A DNA stretch of 57,214 nt from Bacteroidales bacterium (GCA_017991835.1 JAGOPY010000007.1:156282-213495), one strand, 5' to 3'; shown: positions 34,183-42,881, counted from the stretch's first letter. A program made the numbers and translations. Notes: generated by a model from the letters alone, not told the origin.

Positions 34183-34287
34183 AAAATCAATGTGTTTTAT
34201 TAAGACAAGGTTTAAAAAGAATGTCTTAAAAACAATTCGAATCAATCTTCTCGATTACAGCGATTTAACAAATCTTTAACATTCGGC

Positions 34288-34312
34288 ATGTACGAATAAA
34301 TTATTCGTACAT
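34288..34312. promoter_or_regulatory. Perfect 12-bp inverted repeat in a 231-bp gap
   Basis: Arms ATGTACGAATAA (34288-34299) and TTATTCGTACAT (34301-34312) are perfect around one central A. It lies 40 bp upstream of a -33/-7 promoter. It could be an operator for the following genes or a terminator stem for the GNAT gene. CTTTCTC follows instead of a T-run, which makes an operator slightly more likely. Confidence 0.55.
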
Positions 34313-34351
34313 CTTTCTCATCCAGACGTACAAGAATAGCTTTAATTGATA

Positions 34352-34382
34352 TTGACTAATCCAGATACGTCAATTAGATTTG
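34352..34382 (+). promoter_or_regulatory. Bacteroidota-type promoter
   Basis: TTGA (34352-34355) and TAGATTTG (34375-34382, matching TAnnTTTG) lie 20 nt apart by TTG. Transcription would start about 25 nt before the ATG at 34414, so it likely drives the 34414-36551 pair. Confidence 0.65.
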
Positions 34383-34413
34383 TGTCAAAATCCTAACTTA
34401 AAATTTTTAAATT

Positions 34414-34851
34414 ATGAAAAGAACGGTATTATTTACACTGCTGGTTTCCCTTATAACACTCATGGGCAGCACCATCTCAGGGGCCGGCGCCGGTGAAGAC
34501 GGCAAATGGATATTGAAAAAATCAACCGGTAACGTCAGTCTTTATTACAAAATAGGTGAATGCAATGGCAGTGATGTCATTTTTCTGAAATTCGATAACA
34601 AGAATAACTACAATGTCAGGATAACCTGGAAGGAGAGCATAACAGATAAAGCTAACGGGGCACAGATTGATAATTATAAAGGACAGAAGGAACTGGTTCT
34701 CGTTCCGGGTGTGACCCAGCAGGATGGTTGTGCCGGTTTTAACGTTGAAGAATGCGTGATCCGGATGACGGAAGTCACCCCGGTCCGGGTTGTTGACCCG
34801 CAGGAGCTGGAATTCAAAGATGTGAAGGTCAGCAAAGTATCTAATAATTAA
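34414..34851 (+). CDS. Secreted protein of unknown function
   Basis: A 145-aa protein with a signal peptide (LFTLLVSLITLMGSTISGAGA). The mature part is one beta-rich domain with a possible disulfide set (Cys in IGECNGSD, DGCAGFN and EECVIR). No family is recognised. It is followed after 26 nt by the IgGFc-like gene, and both appear to be transcribed from the promoter at 34352-34382. Confidence 0.7.
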   Translation: MKRTVLFTLLVSLITLMGSTISGAGAGEDGKWILKKSTGNVSLYYKIGECNGSDVIFLKFDNKNNYNVRITWKESITDKANGAQIDNYKGQKELVLVPGVTQQDGCAGFNVEECVIRMTEVTPVRVVDPQELEFKDVKVSKVSNN

Positions 34852-34877
34852 TCCACTAATTCTTAAATCAATCCATT

Positions 34878-36551
34878 ATGAAAAAGATATTCCAATCCCT
34901 TTCAAGCCGGTTGCTGACCATCCTGAGCGTTCTTCTTTTGGTTGGTGCGGTCTCACCTTCTCCTGTGAAAGCCCAGACCAGCCAGGGCACAGATTTCTGG
35001 ATCTGTTTCCCTGCAAATACCAGTTCAGGTGCACGCGAATTATACATCACAGCCGGAGCGGCTGCTTCGGTGAATATTCAGATCCCCGGTTTAGGATATT
35101 CCAACCTGGTCAACATTCCGGCCGGTACGCTGGCAACGGTCACCCTCCCCGGAACCGTTGATGTATCAAGCAATGGAACTGCCGATAACAAAGGAATCCA
35201 TATTACATCCGATAACCCGGTTACCGTTTACGGAATGAACCAGGCCACGGCCACTACCGATGCTTTTCTTGCCCTGCCAGTTGATGCATTGGGCACCGAT
35301 TACCTCGTGATGGGCTACACCCGCGATGCATCATTCGTTCTCTACGCCCAGATGACGATTGTCGCTACGCAGGACAATACCTCACTGACAATTACGCCTA
35401 CTGCAACCGGCGGCGGATTCACGGCCGGCGTGCCGGGAAATGTTGTCCTGAACCAGGGGCAGGTCTTCCAGCTCAGATCGAATGCGGTCGGGGCAGACTA
35501 CACCGGCTCACATGTGGTATCCGATAAGCCTGTTGCCGTTTTCGGCGGAAATGAGTGTACCAATATATCAGGAAGTCTCAGAGCTTGTGACCACCTGGTG
35601 GAGCAGATGGTACCCACATCGGGCTGGGGCAGGAGCTTCCTGACCGTTCCCCTGGCAACCCGGCTGGCCGGAGATGTTTTCAGGGTTTTGGCACAGCAGG
35701 CCGGAACCCAGGTCAGTGTAAACGGTTCCGTTGTTGCTAACCTGAATTACGGTCAGTTCCACGAAATGATCCTCGCCAGCAACACCTACAACCGGATCAC
35801 CTCCAATAATCCCATCCTGGTAGGGCAATACTCACGGAGCTCAGATGCCGACGGCGTAACCTCTGATCCGTTCTTTGCCCTCGTACCACCGGATGAACAG
35901 TTCCTCAACAATTACATTATTTCAGCAGGGACAGGGAATATCCCCAATAACTACCTCAACATTACTTCTCCTACAGCCAATACGGGAACAGTTCTGGTCG
36001 ACGGGAACCCCGTTGTCAACTGGACCCCCATACCGAGTACTACTTTCTCCGGCGCCCAGGTGTCCATCAATAACGGCATCCATACCATTACCAGTAACCT
36101 TCCGATCGGATTGCTTGTGTATGGGTTTGGCAATTATGATTCATACGGCTATATCGGAGGGCAGGCTTTTGCAGCCGTTGCCACCATCAATGCGCTGGAT
36201 CTGACACCGACGACAGGCACGGCAGGCATCAACAACCTGCGGTGCTGGGAAGCGGAGGTGACCGATAGCAATGGAGATCCGGTATCCGGAATCAGGGTCG
36301 ACTTCACGATAACGGGTGCCAATCCCGGTGCGGGATTTGCTTTTACCGATGCGAACGGTATTGCAACCTATTGTTATACAGGTACCAATGCGGGTCAGGA
36401 TGTGATCGTCGCAACAACAGGCGCCCTGGCCGATACGGCCCAGTTCACCTGGACCGATCAGTCGGCGCCGGTACCGGTCAGCAACTGGGCACTGTTCATC
36501 GGTCTTTTCCTCATCATTGCCACAGTGATCTGGAAATTCAGAAGATCATAA
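34878..36551 (+). CDS. IgGFc-binding-like surface protein with Big_1 domain and CTERM-like tail
   Basis: A 557-aa protein. The signal peptide ends VKAQTS. Residues ~35-430 match IgGFc-binding-protein N-terminal domains (GTDFWICFPANTSSGARELY, TSDNPVTVYGMNQATAT, AVFGGNECTNI, IISAGTGNIPNNYLN). A Big_1-like Ig fold follows (DSNGDPVSGIRVDFTITGAN). The last 27 residues form a tripartite tail: PVPVSNWALF, a hydrophobic helix, then WKFRRS. This differs from T9SS domains and resembles exosortase- or IPTL-CTERM-type signals. Confidence 0.8.
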   Translation: MKKIFQSLSSRLLTILSVLLLVGAVSPSPVKAQTSQGTDFWICFPANTSSGARELYITAGAAASVNIQIPGLGYSNLVNIPAGTLATVTLPGTVDVSSNGTADNKGIHITSDNPVTVYGMNQATATTDAFLALPVDALGTDYLVMGYTRDASFVLYAQMTIVATQDNTSLTITPTATGGGFTAGVPGNVVLNQGQVFQLRSNAVGADYTGSHVVSDKPVAVFGGNECTNISGSLRACDHLVEQMVPTSGWGRSFLTVPLATRLAGDVFRVLAQQAGTQVSVNGSVVANLNYGQFHEMILASNTYNRITSNNPILVGQYSRSSDADGVTSDPFFALVPPDEQFLNNYIISAGTGNIPNNYLNITSPTANTGTVLVDGNPVVNWTPIPSTTFSGAQVSINNGIHTITSNLPIGLLVYGFGNYDSYGYIGGQAFAAVATINALDLTPTTGTAGINNLRCWEAEVTDSNGDPVSGIRVDFTITGANPGAGFAFTDANGIATYCYTGTNAGQDVIVATTGALADTAQFTWTDQSAPVPVSNWALFIGLFLIIATVIWKFRRS

Positions 36552-36578
36552 CAGAATTCCCTTCTTAATACACAAAGA

Positions 36579-36610
36579 GGCTGCATCCGGCGAGGGGCAG
36601 CCTTTTTTTA
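36579..36610. terminator. Shared terminator between convergent genes
   Basis: The 7-bp stem AGGCTGC (36579-36585) / GCAGCCT (36598-36604) is followed by a T-run to 36610, and an A-run (CACAAAG) lies on the left. It can end transcription from the left gene. The stop of the minus-strand gene (36608-36610) lies in the T-run. Confidence 0.8.
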
Positions 36611-37336
36611 TCTTCTCCTGATCACGACCCAGATAACAGCCAGTCCCATCAGCGCAATGGCCAGGTAAATGGCCCAGTTGCTCAGTGGAATGGTATTCGA
36701 CATACCAGTACAGGTATAGGTCCGGAAGGTGTAATCGTAGGATGGAAACGGAAAATAGCCCGGATTGGCATACACCATGCCATATGGATAAGGGTTCTCA
36801 ACGTTTCCGGCAACCATGGGCTGTGGATTTGTACAGGTAAAAACTAAAAAATATGTATTTCCCGGTGTGATACTTACCTGAGGCCAGGATACGTCGGCCC
36901 AGATTAACGATATACCTTCACCAAACGAGAAACCGGTTGTTCCTGAAGCCAGCAGATTTCCCCCGGCATTCGGCAGGTTGTCATAAAGCATGATAGTAAC
37001 ATCGCCTGTATTGTTATAAAAATTGTAAATACCAATGCCGGCCCCGCAGATTTTATCTGCTGAGGGGACAAACGATTGGGCAAGGTCTGTCTGGTAGAAC
37101 TGGGCCATGTATGCGCCTGCCAGCGGTTGAATCTGGTCGATAGGATAGTTAAGATCCCGGTTGCCGCTTGCATCATACGGAGTCAATGGTAAGCCGGCAT
37201 TCTGGTCCTGATCTCCTTCGGCAAGGAATATCTCACTGGCCGTCCAGGTAGCGGGTTTTCTTTGACTTTCCTGTGCTGAGAGTAAAACCGGACCGATCAT
37301 CAGCAAAGAAAGTGAAATAACAATTACTCTCTTCAT
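36608..37336 (-). CDS. Secreted protein with the same NWA-TM-Arg C-terminal tail
   Basis: A 242-aa protein with a signal peptide ending LLSAQES. The mature domain is beta-rich (AQSFVPSADKICGAGIGIYN, GNTYFLVFTCTNPQPM) and resembles the discoidin-like or choice-of-anchor domains of surface proteins. The last residues are IPLSNWAIYLA, a hydrophobic helix and VIRRR, matching the tail of the convergent neighbour. The pair may be processed by the same sorting enzyme. No sortase or exosortase gene is in the window. Confidence 0.75.
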   Translation of the reverse strand: MKRVIVISLSLLMIGPVLLSAQESQRKPATWTASEIFLAEGDQDQNAGLPLTPYDASGNRDLNYPIDQIQPLAGAYMAQFYQTDLAQSFVPSADKICGAGIGIYNFYNNTGDVTIMLYDNLPNAGGNLLASGTTGFSFGEGISLIWADVSWPQVSITPGNTYFLVFTCTNPQPMVAGNVENPYPYGMVYANPGYFPFPSYDYTFRTYTCTGMSNTIPLSNWAIYLAIALMGLAVIWVVIRRR

Positions 37337-37499
37337 AATTAAGTTGTTAAGGTTTGATTAATTTGTGACAAGGAAACTTATCGACGAAATTAAGATATAA
37401 TCTTCACAAAAACAAATAAATTTGTGCTCAAGGGTTGGAAACCCTTCATTGAAAAACGTATATTCGAAAACCAAACCAAAATAAATTTCATCACCTGAT

Positions 37500-39008
37500 A
37501 TGAAAACAAGAATCCAATTCCAAACCACCCTTACAACCCTTATCACCCTTACAATCCTTACCACCCTTACAACCCTTCCCTCAACAGCACAGATTCCAGT
37601 GCAAATAATGATTTCGGACGCCCGGACCGCTGCCGGCAATCAGCTTTCCCGACACGGCCGGGTTGATCGGACACTTCAGATGGAGACCAGGGAAATCCGG
37701 GTGAACGATACCAAAATGGCTTATGTCTTTGACCTGGATCCCACCGGTTACCTGGTTATCGGGGCCTCTTCCGGGCTGCCTCCGGTGATTGCCTATTCCT
37801 TTGAAAGTGATTTCGGGCAAATGGATGAGCAGAATCCGTTGTACACCCTGGTGAAGACCGATCTGGCAAGCCGTTGGACATTTGTACATACTCCTGGCTA
37901 TTCATCGGAAGGATACTATGAAAATCGCTGGGAATCAATATTAAATGAGATGGTCCTACAGAAAACCGCTCCGCTTTTCGAGCAATGGCCGGCTGCGGGA
38001 GACGGATGGCTTAAGACCAACTGGACCCAGAATCCGCCGTACAACAATTTCTGCCCGATGGACCCGGTTACCGGCACCCGAAGCTATGCCGGCTGTCCGG
38101 CTACCGCCATGGCACAGATCATGAACTTCCACAACACCACCAATCTCACCCGGTTTGATGATACTGACGACTATTACCACAATTATGCCGGGCGGCAGTA
38201 CTGGATTGATGATGATGCCGAAACGGTCGATTTTCCCTCCTTTCCGGAACTGAATACTTACCTCGACACCCTTGATGCGCATTACCTTGCCGGGACGACC
38301 CTGACGGATGCCGATAAAGCAGCATTGACTTTTGCCTGTGGTACGGCAGCGACTCAGGTTTACACATCGCAGGGTTCGGGCACTTTTGGCGTCAGCCAGG
38401 CCTATGAAGCCTACCTGCGCTTCGGTTGCAATTCGGTGGCCTTGCTCGATTCCGATGATGCCGATCTGTTTGATCGATTGAAACAAAATATCAAGGATAC
38501 GTTGCCGGCCCACCTGGCCGTGGTTAACGAATCGTGGACGACGGGCCACAATGTGGTGGTCGATGGCTATAATACCGATGATTATTACCATCTCAACTTC
38601 GGATGGGGCGGCAGTTACAATGGCTGGTACCTGTTACCAGATGAAATCCCATACGAACTCACTGTGATCGAAGGCGTTGTTGTAGATATTATGAAGAAAT
38701 CGCCGGTTGGAATTGATGAGTCGGCAGACGGCAGTTGGCAGTCGGCAGTCAGGATTTATCCCAATCCGGCTACCGATCTGATCTTCATCGAACTGCCAGC
38801 AAATTATTTCAGGTTCCAGGCATATCCGGAGTCCAAATTTCAAATCTCCATTTTCGGTATAAACGGCCAAAAACCCGTTCAATACCAGAATATGGAACAA
38901 TCAATGGCCTTTGATGCCACAGGGCTCGCTCCGGGAATCTATATTATTAAAGTTACTGATGGAAGCGGGCTAAGGGTTGGAAAGGTCGCAAAGTTTGTAA
39001 AGAAGTGA
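37500..39008 (+). CDS. Peptidase C10 (streptopain-like) with T9SS domain
   Basis: A 502-aa secreted cysteine protease. The signal peptide is made of Thr-Leu repeats (TTLTTLITLTILTTLTTLP) encoded by ~9-bp tandem words. A Spi/C10-type propeptide is followed by the catalytic domain with Cys199 (SYAGCPATAMAQIM) and His350 (TGHNVVVDGYN), then HLNFGWGGSYNGWY. The C-terminal T9SS domain is IYPNPATDLIFIEL...LAPGIYIIKV. Prevotella and Porphyromonas relatives are secreted proteinases. Its last 56 nt overlap the convergent lipoprotein gene. Confidence 0.9.
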   Translation: MKTRIQFQTTLTTLITLTILTTLTTLPSTAQIPVQIMISDARTAAGNQLSRHGRVDRTLQMETREIRVNDTKMAYVFDLDPTGYLVIGASSGLPPVIAYSFESDFGQMDEQNPLYTLVKTDLASRWTFVHTPGYSSEGYYENRWESILNEMVLQKTAPLFEQWPAAGDGWLKTNWTQNPPYNNFCPMDPVTGTRSYAGCPATAMAQIMNFHNTTNLTRFDDTDDYYHNYAGRQYWIDDDAETVDFPSFPELNTYLDTLDAHYLAGTTLTDADKAALTFACGTAATQVYTSQGSGTFGVSQAYEAYLRFGCNSVALLDSDDADLFDRLKQNIKDTLPAHLAVVNESWTTGHNVVVDGYNTDDYYHLNFGWGGSYNGWYLLPDEIPYELTVIEGVVVDIMKKSPVGIDESADGSWQSAVRIYPNPATDLIFIELPANYFRFQAYPESKFQISIFGINGQKPVQYQNMEQSMAFDATGLAPGIYIIKVTDGSGLRVGKVAKFVKK

Positions 39009-39921
39009 CATTTCTATAGGTACAGGAAGGAACCGGGTAATTTCCCGTATTGATCAGGCCACCTCCAGGGATCTTTATTTGCAGGAAATTTCCAGGTCCT
39101 GCTTCATATTTATACTCAATGGAATTATCCTCGCCTCCGCCGGTGAATCTTTCTGAAGTGAGATTTTTATGCGCATCGTAACGGAACTGATACAAGCCTG
39201 TCGTGTCCCACGTGGAACCAAATTTGTAATATTCTTCAATTCTTGATACCCGATCGCTGTTATAAAAAATCTTTAACAGATAATCATCAGTACAATCACC
39301 GGAGAGGCAGTTATACGTAATAACCTGATCGATCCTGCCATCGAAAAGAACCGCAACATCTTTTGCACTTAACGTCCAGTCATTTTGATAGGTGTAATAA
39401 TCCGATTCTACAAGTTGATCCTCATTATACAGGTAAGATATCTTTAGATAGGGTGACCATGAACTGAATTTGTATTCCCATTTGACCTCTTCGATAAGGT
39501 TTGTTCCTGAATAAACAAATTCTATCCGTTCAGAAGGTGTCCAATAGGCGCCATCCAGAAAATAGTAGGTATAAAGCACCATTTGGTCATTTGCAAACTC
39601 CATGGCCTCCTTTTGAAAAGGATACCAGATCCCGGCAAAATAAACAGAATACTCTAATATGATATTGTTTTCATCAGGATACTCCGGCAAACACCTGATC
39701 GAATCCTTACCCTCAAGCAACAGGTACTTTATAGATTCAATCTTCTCCCCGGAATATGTGTACCAGGCCATTAATTTCAGGGAGTCATGACTATTATAAC
39801 TCCTTTCTGTCAGCCGGTAATACTCAGGTTCTTCACTATCCTTTTTACAGGAGATCAATGTAATGAAGAGGCCTGTGAATAAAATCACTAAAACAATAAA
39901 ACAAAAAGATTTTGTTTTCAT
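38953..39921 (-). CDS. Lipoprotein of unknown function (DUF4595-like)
   Basis: A 322-aa lipoprotein. The lipobox is TLISC (Cys25), followed by the KKDSEEP that is typical of Bacteroidota surface lipoproteins. The body is rich in aromatic beta strands with YxYxxxG/N patterns (FRYDAHKNLTSERF, YLYNEDQLVESDY), like the DUF4595/DUF5042 type. The C-terminal residues overlap the peptidase C10 gene on the other strand; the true end may be earlier, but no earlier stop exists. Confidence 0.7.
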   Translation of the reverse strand: MKTKSFCFIVLVILFTGLFITLISCKKDSEEPEYYRLTERSYNSHDSLKLMAWYTYSGEKIESIKYLLLEGKDSIRCLPEYPDENNIILEYSVYFAGIWYPFQKEAMEFANDQMVLYTYYFLDGAYWTPSERIEFVYSGTNLIEEVKWEYKFSSWSPYLKISYLYNEDQLVESDYYTYQNDWTLSAKDVAVLFDGRIDQVITYNCLSGDCTDDYLLKIFYNSDRVSRIEEYYKFGSTWDTTGLYQFRYDAHKNLTSERFTGGGEDNSIEYKYEAGPGNFLQIKIPGGGLINTGNYPVPSCTYRNVTSLQTLRPFQPLARFHQ

Positions 39922-40029
39922 AAAGGATTGGTTAATTGAAGTCTCTTAAAAACATCTAATATAAAAAAAGGATTGTTTCATATGAATTAAGAAAAAACTT
40001 TTTCAATGCTCATTCTTTGTTATGCCCTT

Positions 40030-40048
40030 AAGCCGGGAGGGCTTTTTT
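40030..40048 (+). terminator. Small orphan terminator
   Basis: AAGCC / GGCTT stem with a short loop, followed by a T-run (GGGCTTTTTTG). It is oriented to the right, but no plus-strand coding gene precedes it in the gap 39922-40145; the convergent lipoprotein gene runs the other way. A similar orphan terminator occurs at 8007-8036. Nothing else was recognised in 40049-40145. Confidence 0.55.
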
Positions 40049-40145
40049 GCCTTACCGCAACTTCACCTGGAATAGCTGTCTGGAAAATTGAAAAACCAGC
40101 TGTGGTGGTGCGGTAATGGAAAAGAATTTTGACGCCCCAATCCCC

Positions 40146-40175
40146 TTGACTTCCATCTTTTTATCACTATATTTG
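40146..40175 (+). promoter_or_regulatory. Strong Bacteroidota-type promoter
   Basis: TTG (40146-40148) and TATATTTG (40168-40175) are separated by 19 nt, an exact consensus pair. It drives the receptor-L gene with a ~150-nt 5' leader (starting near 40182). Confidence 0.7.
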
Positions 40176-40348
40176 AGCCTTTATTAGGAGTTGTTGCTTC
40201 TGGCTACTTTTGTTACTCCTTTTGTCTGACATTATTAAAGTGATTCTTCTGATCTGGCGGCAATTCCTTGTCGGTTGCATCATTTGAAGTTGCTAACTTA
40301 ATTAATGAGTTCTGAAAAACCAAACCTATGAAATAGTTCTTTGTTCTT

Positions 40349-41269
40349 TTGATTGCGCTACTTTTGTTAAGCGGTGCAAGGGCACAGTCGTGCTTACCGG
40401 AAGGCATTACATTTACCACCCAGGCACAGATAGACAGTTTTCAGGTTAATTATCCAAACTGCACGGAAATAGAAGGGGATGTTACAATAGGAGATAATAA
40501 TGGTCTGGGTAGTGATATCATTGACCTAACCGGACTAAGTAACATTAATTCAATATCTGGATTTCTTCTTATTGGGCATAACTACGACTTACCCAGTTTG
40601 AATGGATTGGAAGGAATCACATCTGTTGGCGGTTTTCTGTGGGTTGGTTATCACCAAAAACTCACAAACATTGATGGATTAAGTAATTTGACCACAATTG
40701 GCGGAAATCTGTATATAACATATAATTCCCTTTTAAATAACCTGAATGGGCTTGAAAACCTCACTTCGATTGCCGGCGTTATCTGGATATGGCAAAATTC
40801 ATCACTAACAAGTTTAAGCGGATTGGATTCCATTAGTGCAGAATCTATATCCGACCTTTCAATTAATTGGAATTTTTCTTTGTCCGCTTGTGCAGTACAT
40901 AGCATTTGCGATTATTTAGCCAGCCCAAATGGTACCGTTGAGATACACGATAATGAAACGGGATGTGACAGCCAACAAGAAGTTGAAGACGCTTGCTTCA
41001 ATGGAGTGGAAGAAGCCCTGACACCAAAACCCCAGATATCCATATCCCCCAATCCATCCAACACTACTATCACCTTAGCCCTGCCATCCAATGCCCCACT
41101 CGATAACACGATCTTATCCATTTACAACATCAATGCCCAGCAGGTCATATCTCGCCGCATCACAGAACCCATAACGGTTCTGGATATCGGCACGCTGCCC
41201 AGTGGCGTTTATTGTACCCGCATTACAACGGGCAACACGGTAATGGCAAGCAATTTCATCAAACAATAA
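40349..41269 (+). CDS. T9SS cargo with receptor-L (leucine-rich) domain; start region disrupted
   Basis: About 306 aa if translated from TTG 40349. The receptor-L repeats are clear: L-T-G-L-S-N-I-N-S-I, LNGLEGITSVGGFLWVG, IDGLSNLTTIGGNLYI and LNGLENLTSIAGVIWIW. The C-terminal T9SS domain is ISPNPSNTTITLAL...LPSGVYCTRI. Upstream, ATG 40328-40330 starts a perfect signal peptide, but codon 3 is TAG (40334-40336): MK*FFVLLIALLLLSGARAQ. A single change from AAG would explain it. The gene may be inactivated or start at TTG with a shortened signal. A strong promoter lies at 40146-40175. Confidence 0.65.
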   Translation: MIALLLLSGARAQSCLPEGITFTTQAQIDSFQVNYPNCTEIEGDVTIGDNNGLGSDIIDLTGLSNINSISGFLLIGHNYDLPSLNGLEGITSVGGFLWVGYHQKLTNIDGLSNLTTIGGNLYITYNSLLNNLNGLENLTSIAGVIWIWQNSSLTSLSGLDSISAESISDLSINWNFSLSACAVHSICDYLASPNGTVEIHDNETGCDSQQEVEDACFNGVEEALTPKPQISISPNPSNTTITLALPSNAPLDNTILSIYNINAQQVISRRITEPITVLDIGTLPSGVYCTRITTGNTVMASNFIKQ

Positions 41270-41326
41270 CCGGCGGTTCATAATATGGCACAATAAAGAG
41301 CCCACACGCCCGCCACGCCAATCAAA

Positions 41327-41491
41327 AACACAACCCTGACCATTCATAACATCAAGGGGCAGGCAATAATACAGCGCCAGGTAACGGAACAACAAACCGT
41401 GGTGGATGTTACGGTGTCGGTTTCAGAGTTTTATTTTGTGAAGGTGGCGCGTGATGATGGCATAATGGTGGGGAAGTTTGTGAAGGAATAA
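41327..41491 (+). pseudogene. Orphan T9SS sorting-domain fragment
   Basis: A 54-residue frame ends in a stop (41489-41491) and reads like the C-terminal half of a sorting domain: LTIHNIKGQAIIQRQV...FVKVARDDGIMVGKFVKE. It aligns with the end of the preceding gene (LSIYNINAQQVISRRI...MASNFIKQ). It has no start codon or promoter, so it is probably a duplicated or decayed gene end. The rest of the 41270-41530 gap shows no gene. Confidence 0.75.
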
Positions 41492-41534
41492 CCTTTGGAG
41501 ATTCCAGATTCAGGCAAATTATTTCACAATAATA

Positions 41535-41581
41535 GTGATCGTATTCACCAATTTATTATAAATTTGGTGATCTAATTCACC
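41535..41581 (+). promoter_or_regulatory. Two operator-like repeats flanking a -7 box
   Basis: GTGATCGTATTCACC (41535-41549) and GTGATCTAATTCACC (41567-41581) are direct copies 32 bp apart, and each has GTGA...TCAC symmetry. Between them lies TAAATTTG (41559-41566), a -7 match. The ATG of the DUF4143 ATPase is only 6 nt further on, so the mRNA would be almost leaderless. This looks like an autoregulated promoter. Confidence 0.6.
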
Positions 41582-41586
41582 GGACT

Positions 41587-42717
41587 ATGATAAAAAGGGA
41601 ATTGTACGACCTTGCAAAATCAAAATTATTTTCAGGTAAAGCGGTCATAATTCTTGGCCCCAGACAGTCGGGAAAGACAACACTTGTAAAAGAACTTCTG
41701 GAAAAGGAAACCATCCCGGGAAATTTTCTGAACTGCGACGAACCTGCAGTTAAATCTATTTTTGAAGATATTTCTACCGCCAAATGGAAGCAGGTTATTG
41801 GGAATAATAAAATTATCGTTATCGATGAAGCGCAACATATCAGGGATATCGGGATCAAATTAAAACTGGTTACGGACCAGATTCCGGAGGTCCAGCTCAT
41901 AATCACCGGATCATCAGCACTGGAATTGGCGAATGATATTAACGAGCCTCTGACAGGCAGAAAATGGGAATATTATCTTTATCCTGTTTCCTGGCATGAA
42001 TTGGGCAGTATATATAATTATGCAGAACGCTTGCAGCAGATTGAACAAAGAATGATTTTCGGAATGTATCCCGAAGTAATAATGAACACAGGAAAAGAAA
42101 AAGAAATTCTTAACAATCTGGCAGGCAGCTATCTGTATAAAGACCTTTTATCGTATAAAGGTATAAGAAAACCGGAGCTGCTGGAACGATTGCTTAGGGC
42201 GCTTGCATTACAAATTGGTTCTGAGGTTTCTTATAATGAGCTTGCAAACCTTTTACAAGTCGACAAGAACACCATCATGAATTACCTGGATCTGCTTGAA
42301 AAAGCATTTATCGTTTTCAGAATTAATCCATTAAGCCGGAATCTGAGAAAGGAGATTTCGACCAGCAGGAAGGTCTATTTCTGGGATAACGGGATCAGGA
42401 ACGCGCTGATTGCCAATTTCAATCCATTAAATCTTCGCAATGATACCGGGGCGCTCTGGGAAAATTTCATGTTCAGTGAAAGAAAAAAATTCAATCATTA
42501 TAATCTTCGCTATGTGAATTCGTATTTCTGGCGAACCCACGATCAGAAAGAAATTGATCTTATTGAAGAATCAGACGGGAAATTCGATGCTTATGAGTTT
42601 AAGTGGAATGCAATAAAACCGGTCAGATCATTTGACTTTTTCAGCAGCAATTATCCCATGAGGAGTGCAAAATTGATTTCAAAGGCGGAAATAGAGGAAT
42701 TTGTCGGACAAACCTGA
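41587..42717 (+). CDS. AAA ATPase with DUF4143 domain (paralogue)
   Basis: A 376-aa paralogue of 11440-12567. Walker A is LGPRQSGKTTL near residue 24, Walker B is IIVIDEAQHI, and LIITGSSALELAND follows. The C-terminal part contains the same winged-helix-like LGLEV-type segment (VSYNELANLLQVDKNTIMNYLDLLEKAF) and FDAYEFKWN at the end. Unlike its paralogue, it is preceded by two operator-like repeats. The family may act in nucleic acid transactions, but its role is unproven. It is the last gene before the tRNA-Pro/island junction. Confidence 0.85.
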   Translation: MIKRELYDLAKSKLFSGKAVIILGPRQSGKTTLVKELLEKETIPGNFLNCDEPAVKSIFEDISTAKWKQVIGNNKIIVIDEAQHIRDIGIKLKLVTDQIPEVQLIITGSSALELANDINEPLTGRKWEYYLYPVSWHELGSIYNYAERLQQIEQRMIFGMYPEVIMNTGKEKEILNNLAGSYLYKDLLSYKGIRKPELLERLLRALALQIGSEVSYNELANLLQVDKNTIMNYLDLLEKAFIVFRINPLSRNLRKEISTSRKVYFWDNGIRNALIANFNPLNLRNDTGALWENFMFSERKKFNHYNLRYVNSYFWRTHDQKEIDLIEESDGKFDAYEFKWNAIKPVRSFDFFSSNYPMRSAKLISKAEIEEFVGQT

Positions 42718-42737
42718 TTTACATTAAAAGAAACAGC

Positions 42738-42875
42738 CGGGATGGTGAGTTTCGGACTTTTTAACTTTTTTTCAACAGTAGTTGTGGTGGAGAGACCTGG
42801 GGACGCGGACTGAGTTCGCTGGTTGGCTGAAGAACTCACGACCTTCCCGACTCCGTCGGGACGCACTAACCGGGC
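42738..42875 (-). pseudogene. Broken tRNA-Pro-like remnant
   Basis: Two pieces match parts of the tRNA-Pro at 42919-42993. The first (42738-42757, CGGGATGGTGAGTTTCGGAC) equals the acceptor and T-arm end. The second (42832-42875) equals the T-arm through D-arm side, with a changed anticodon arm (TCCCG/CGGGA stem). About 75 bp separate them. It looks like a scar of an insertion or recombination at a tRNA. Confidence 0.65.
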
Positions 42876-42881
42876 AAGTAT

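Noticed and set aside
37358..37639. Minus-strand frame rich in VVRVVR
   Set aside because: It is the reverse reading of the 9-bp words that encode the C10 peptidase signal peptide.
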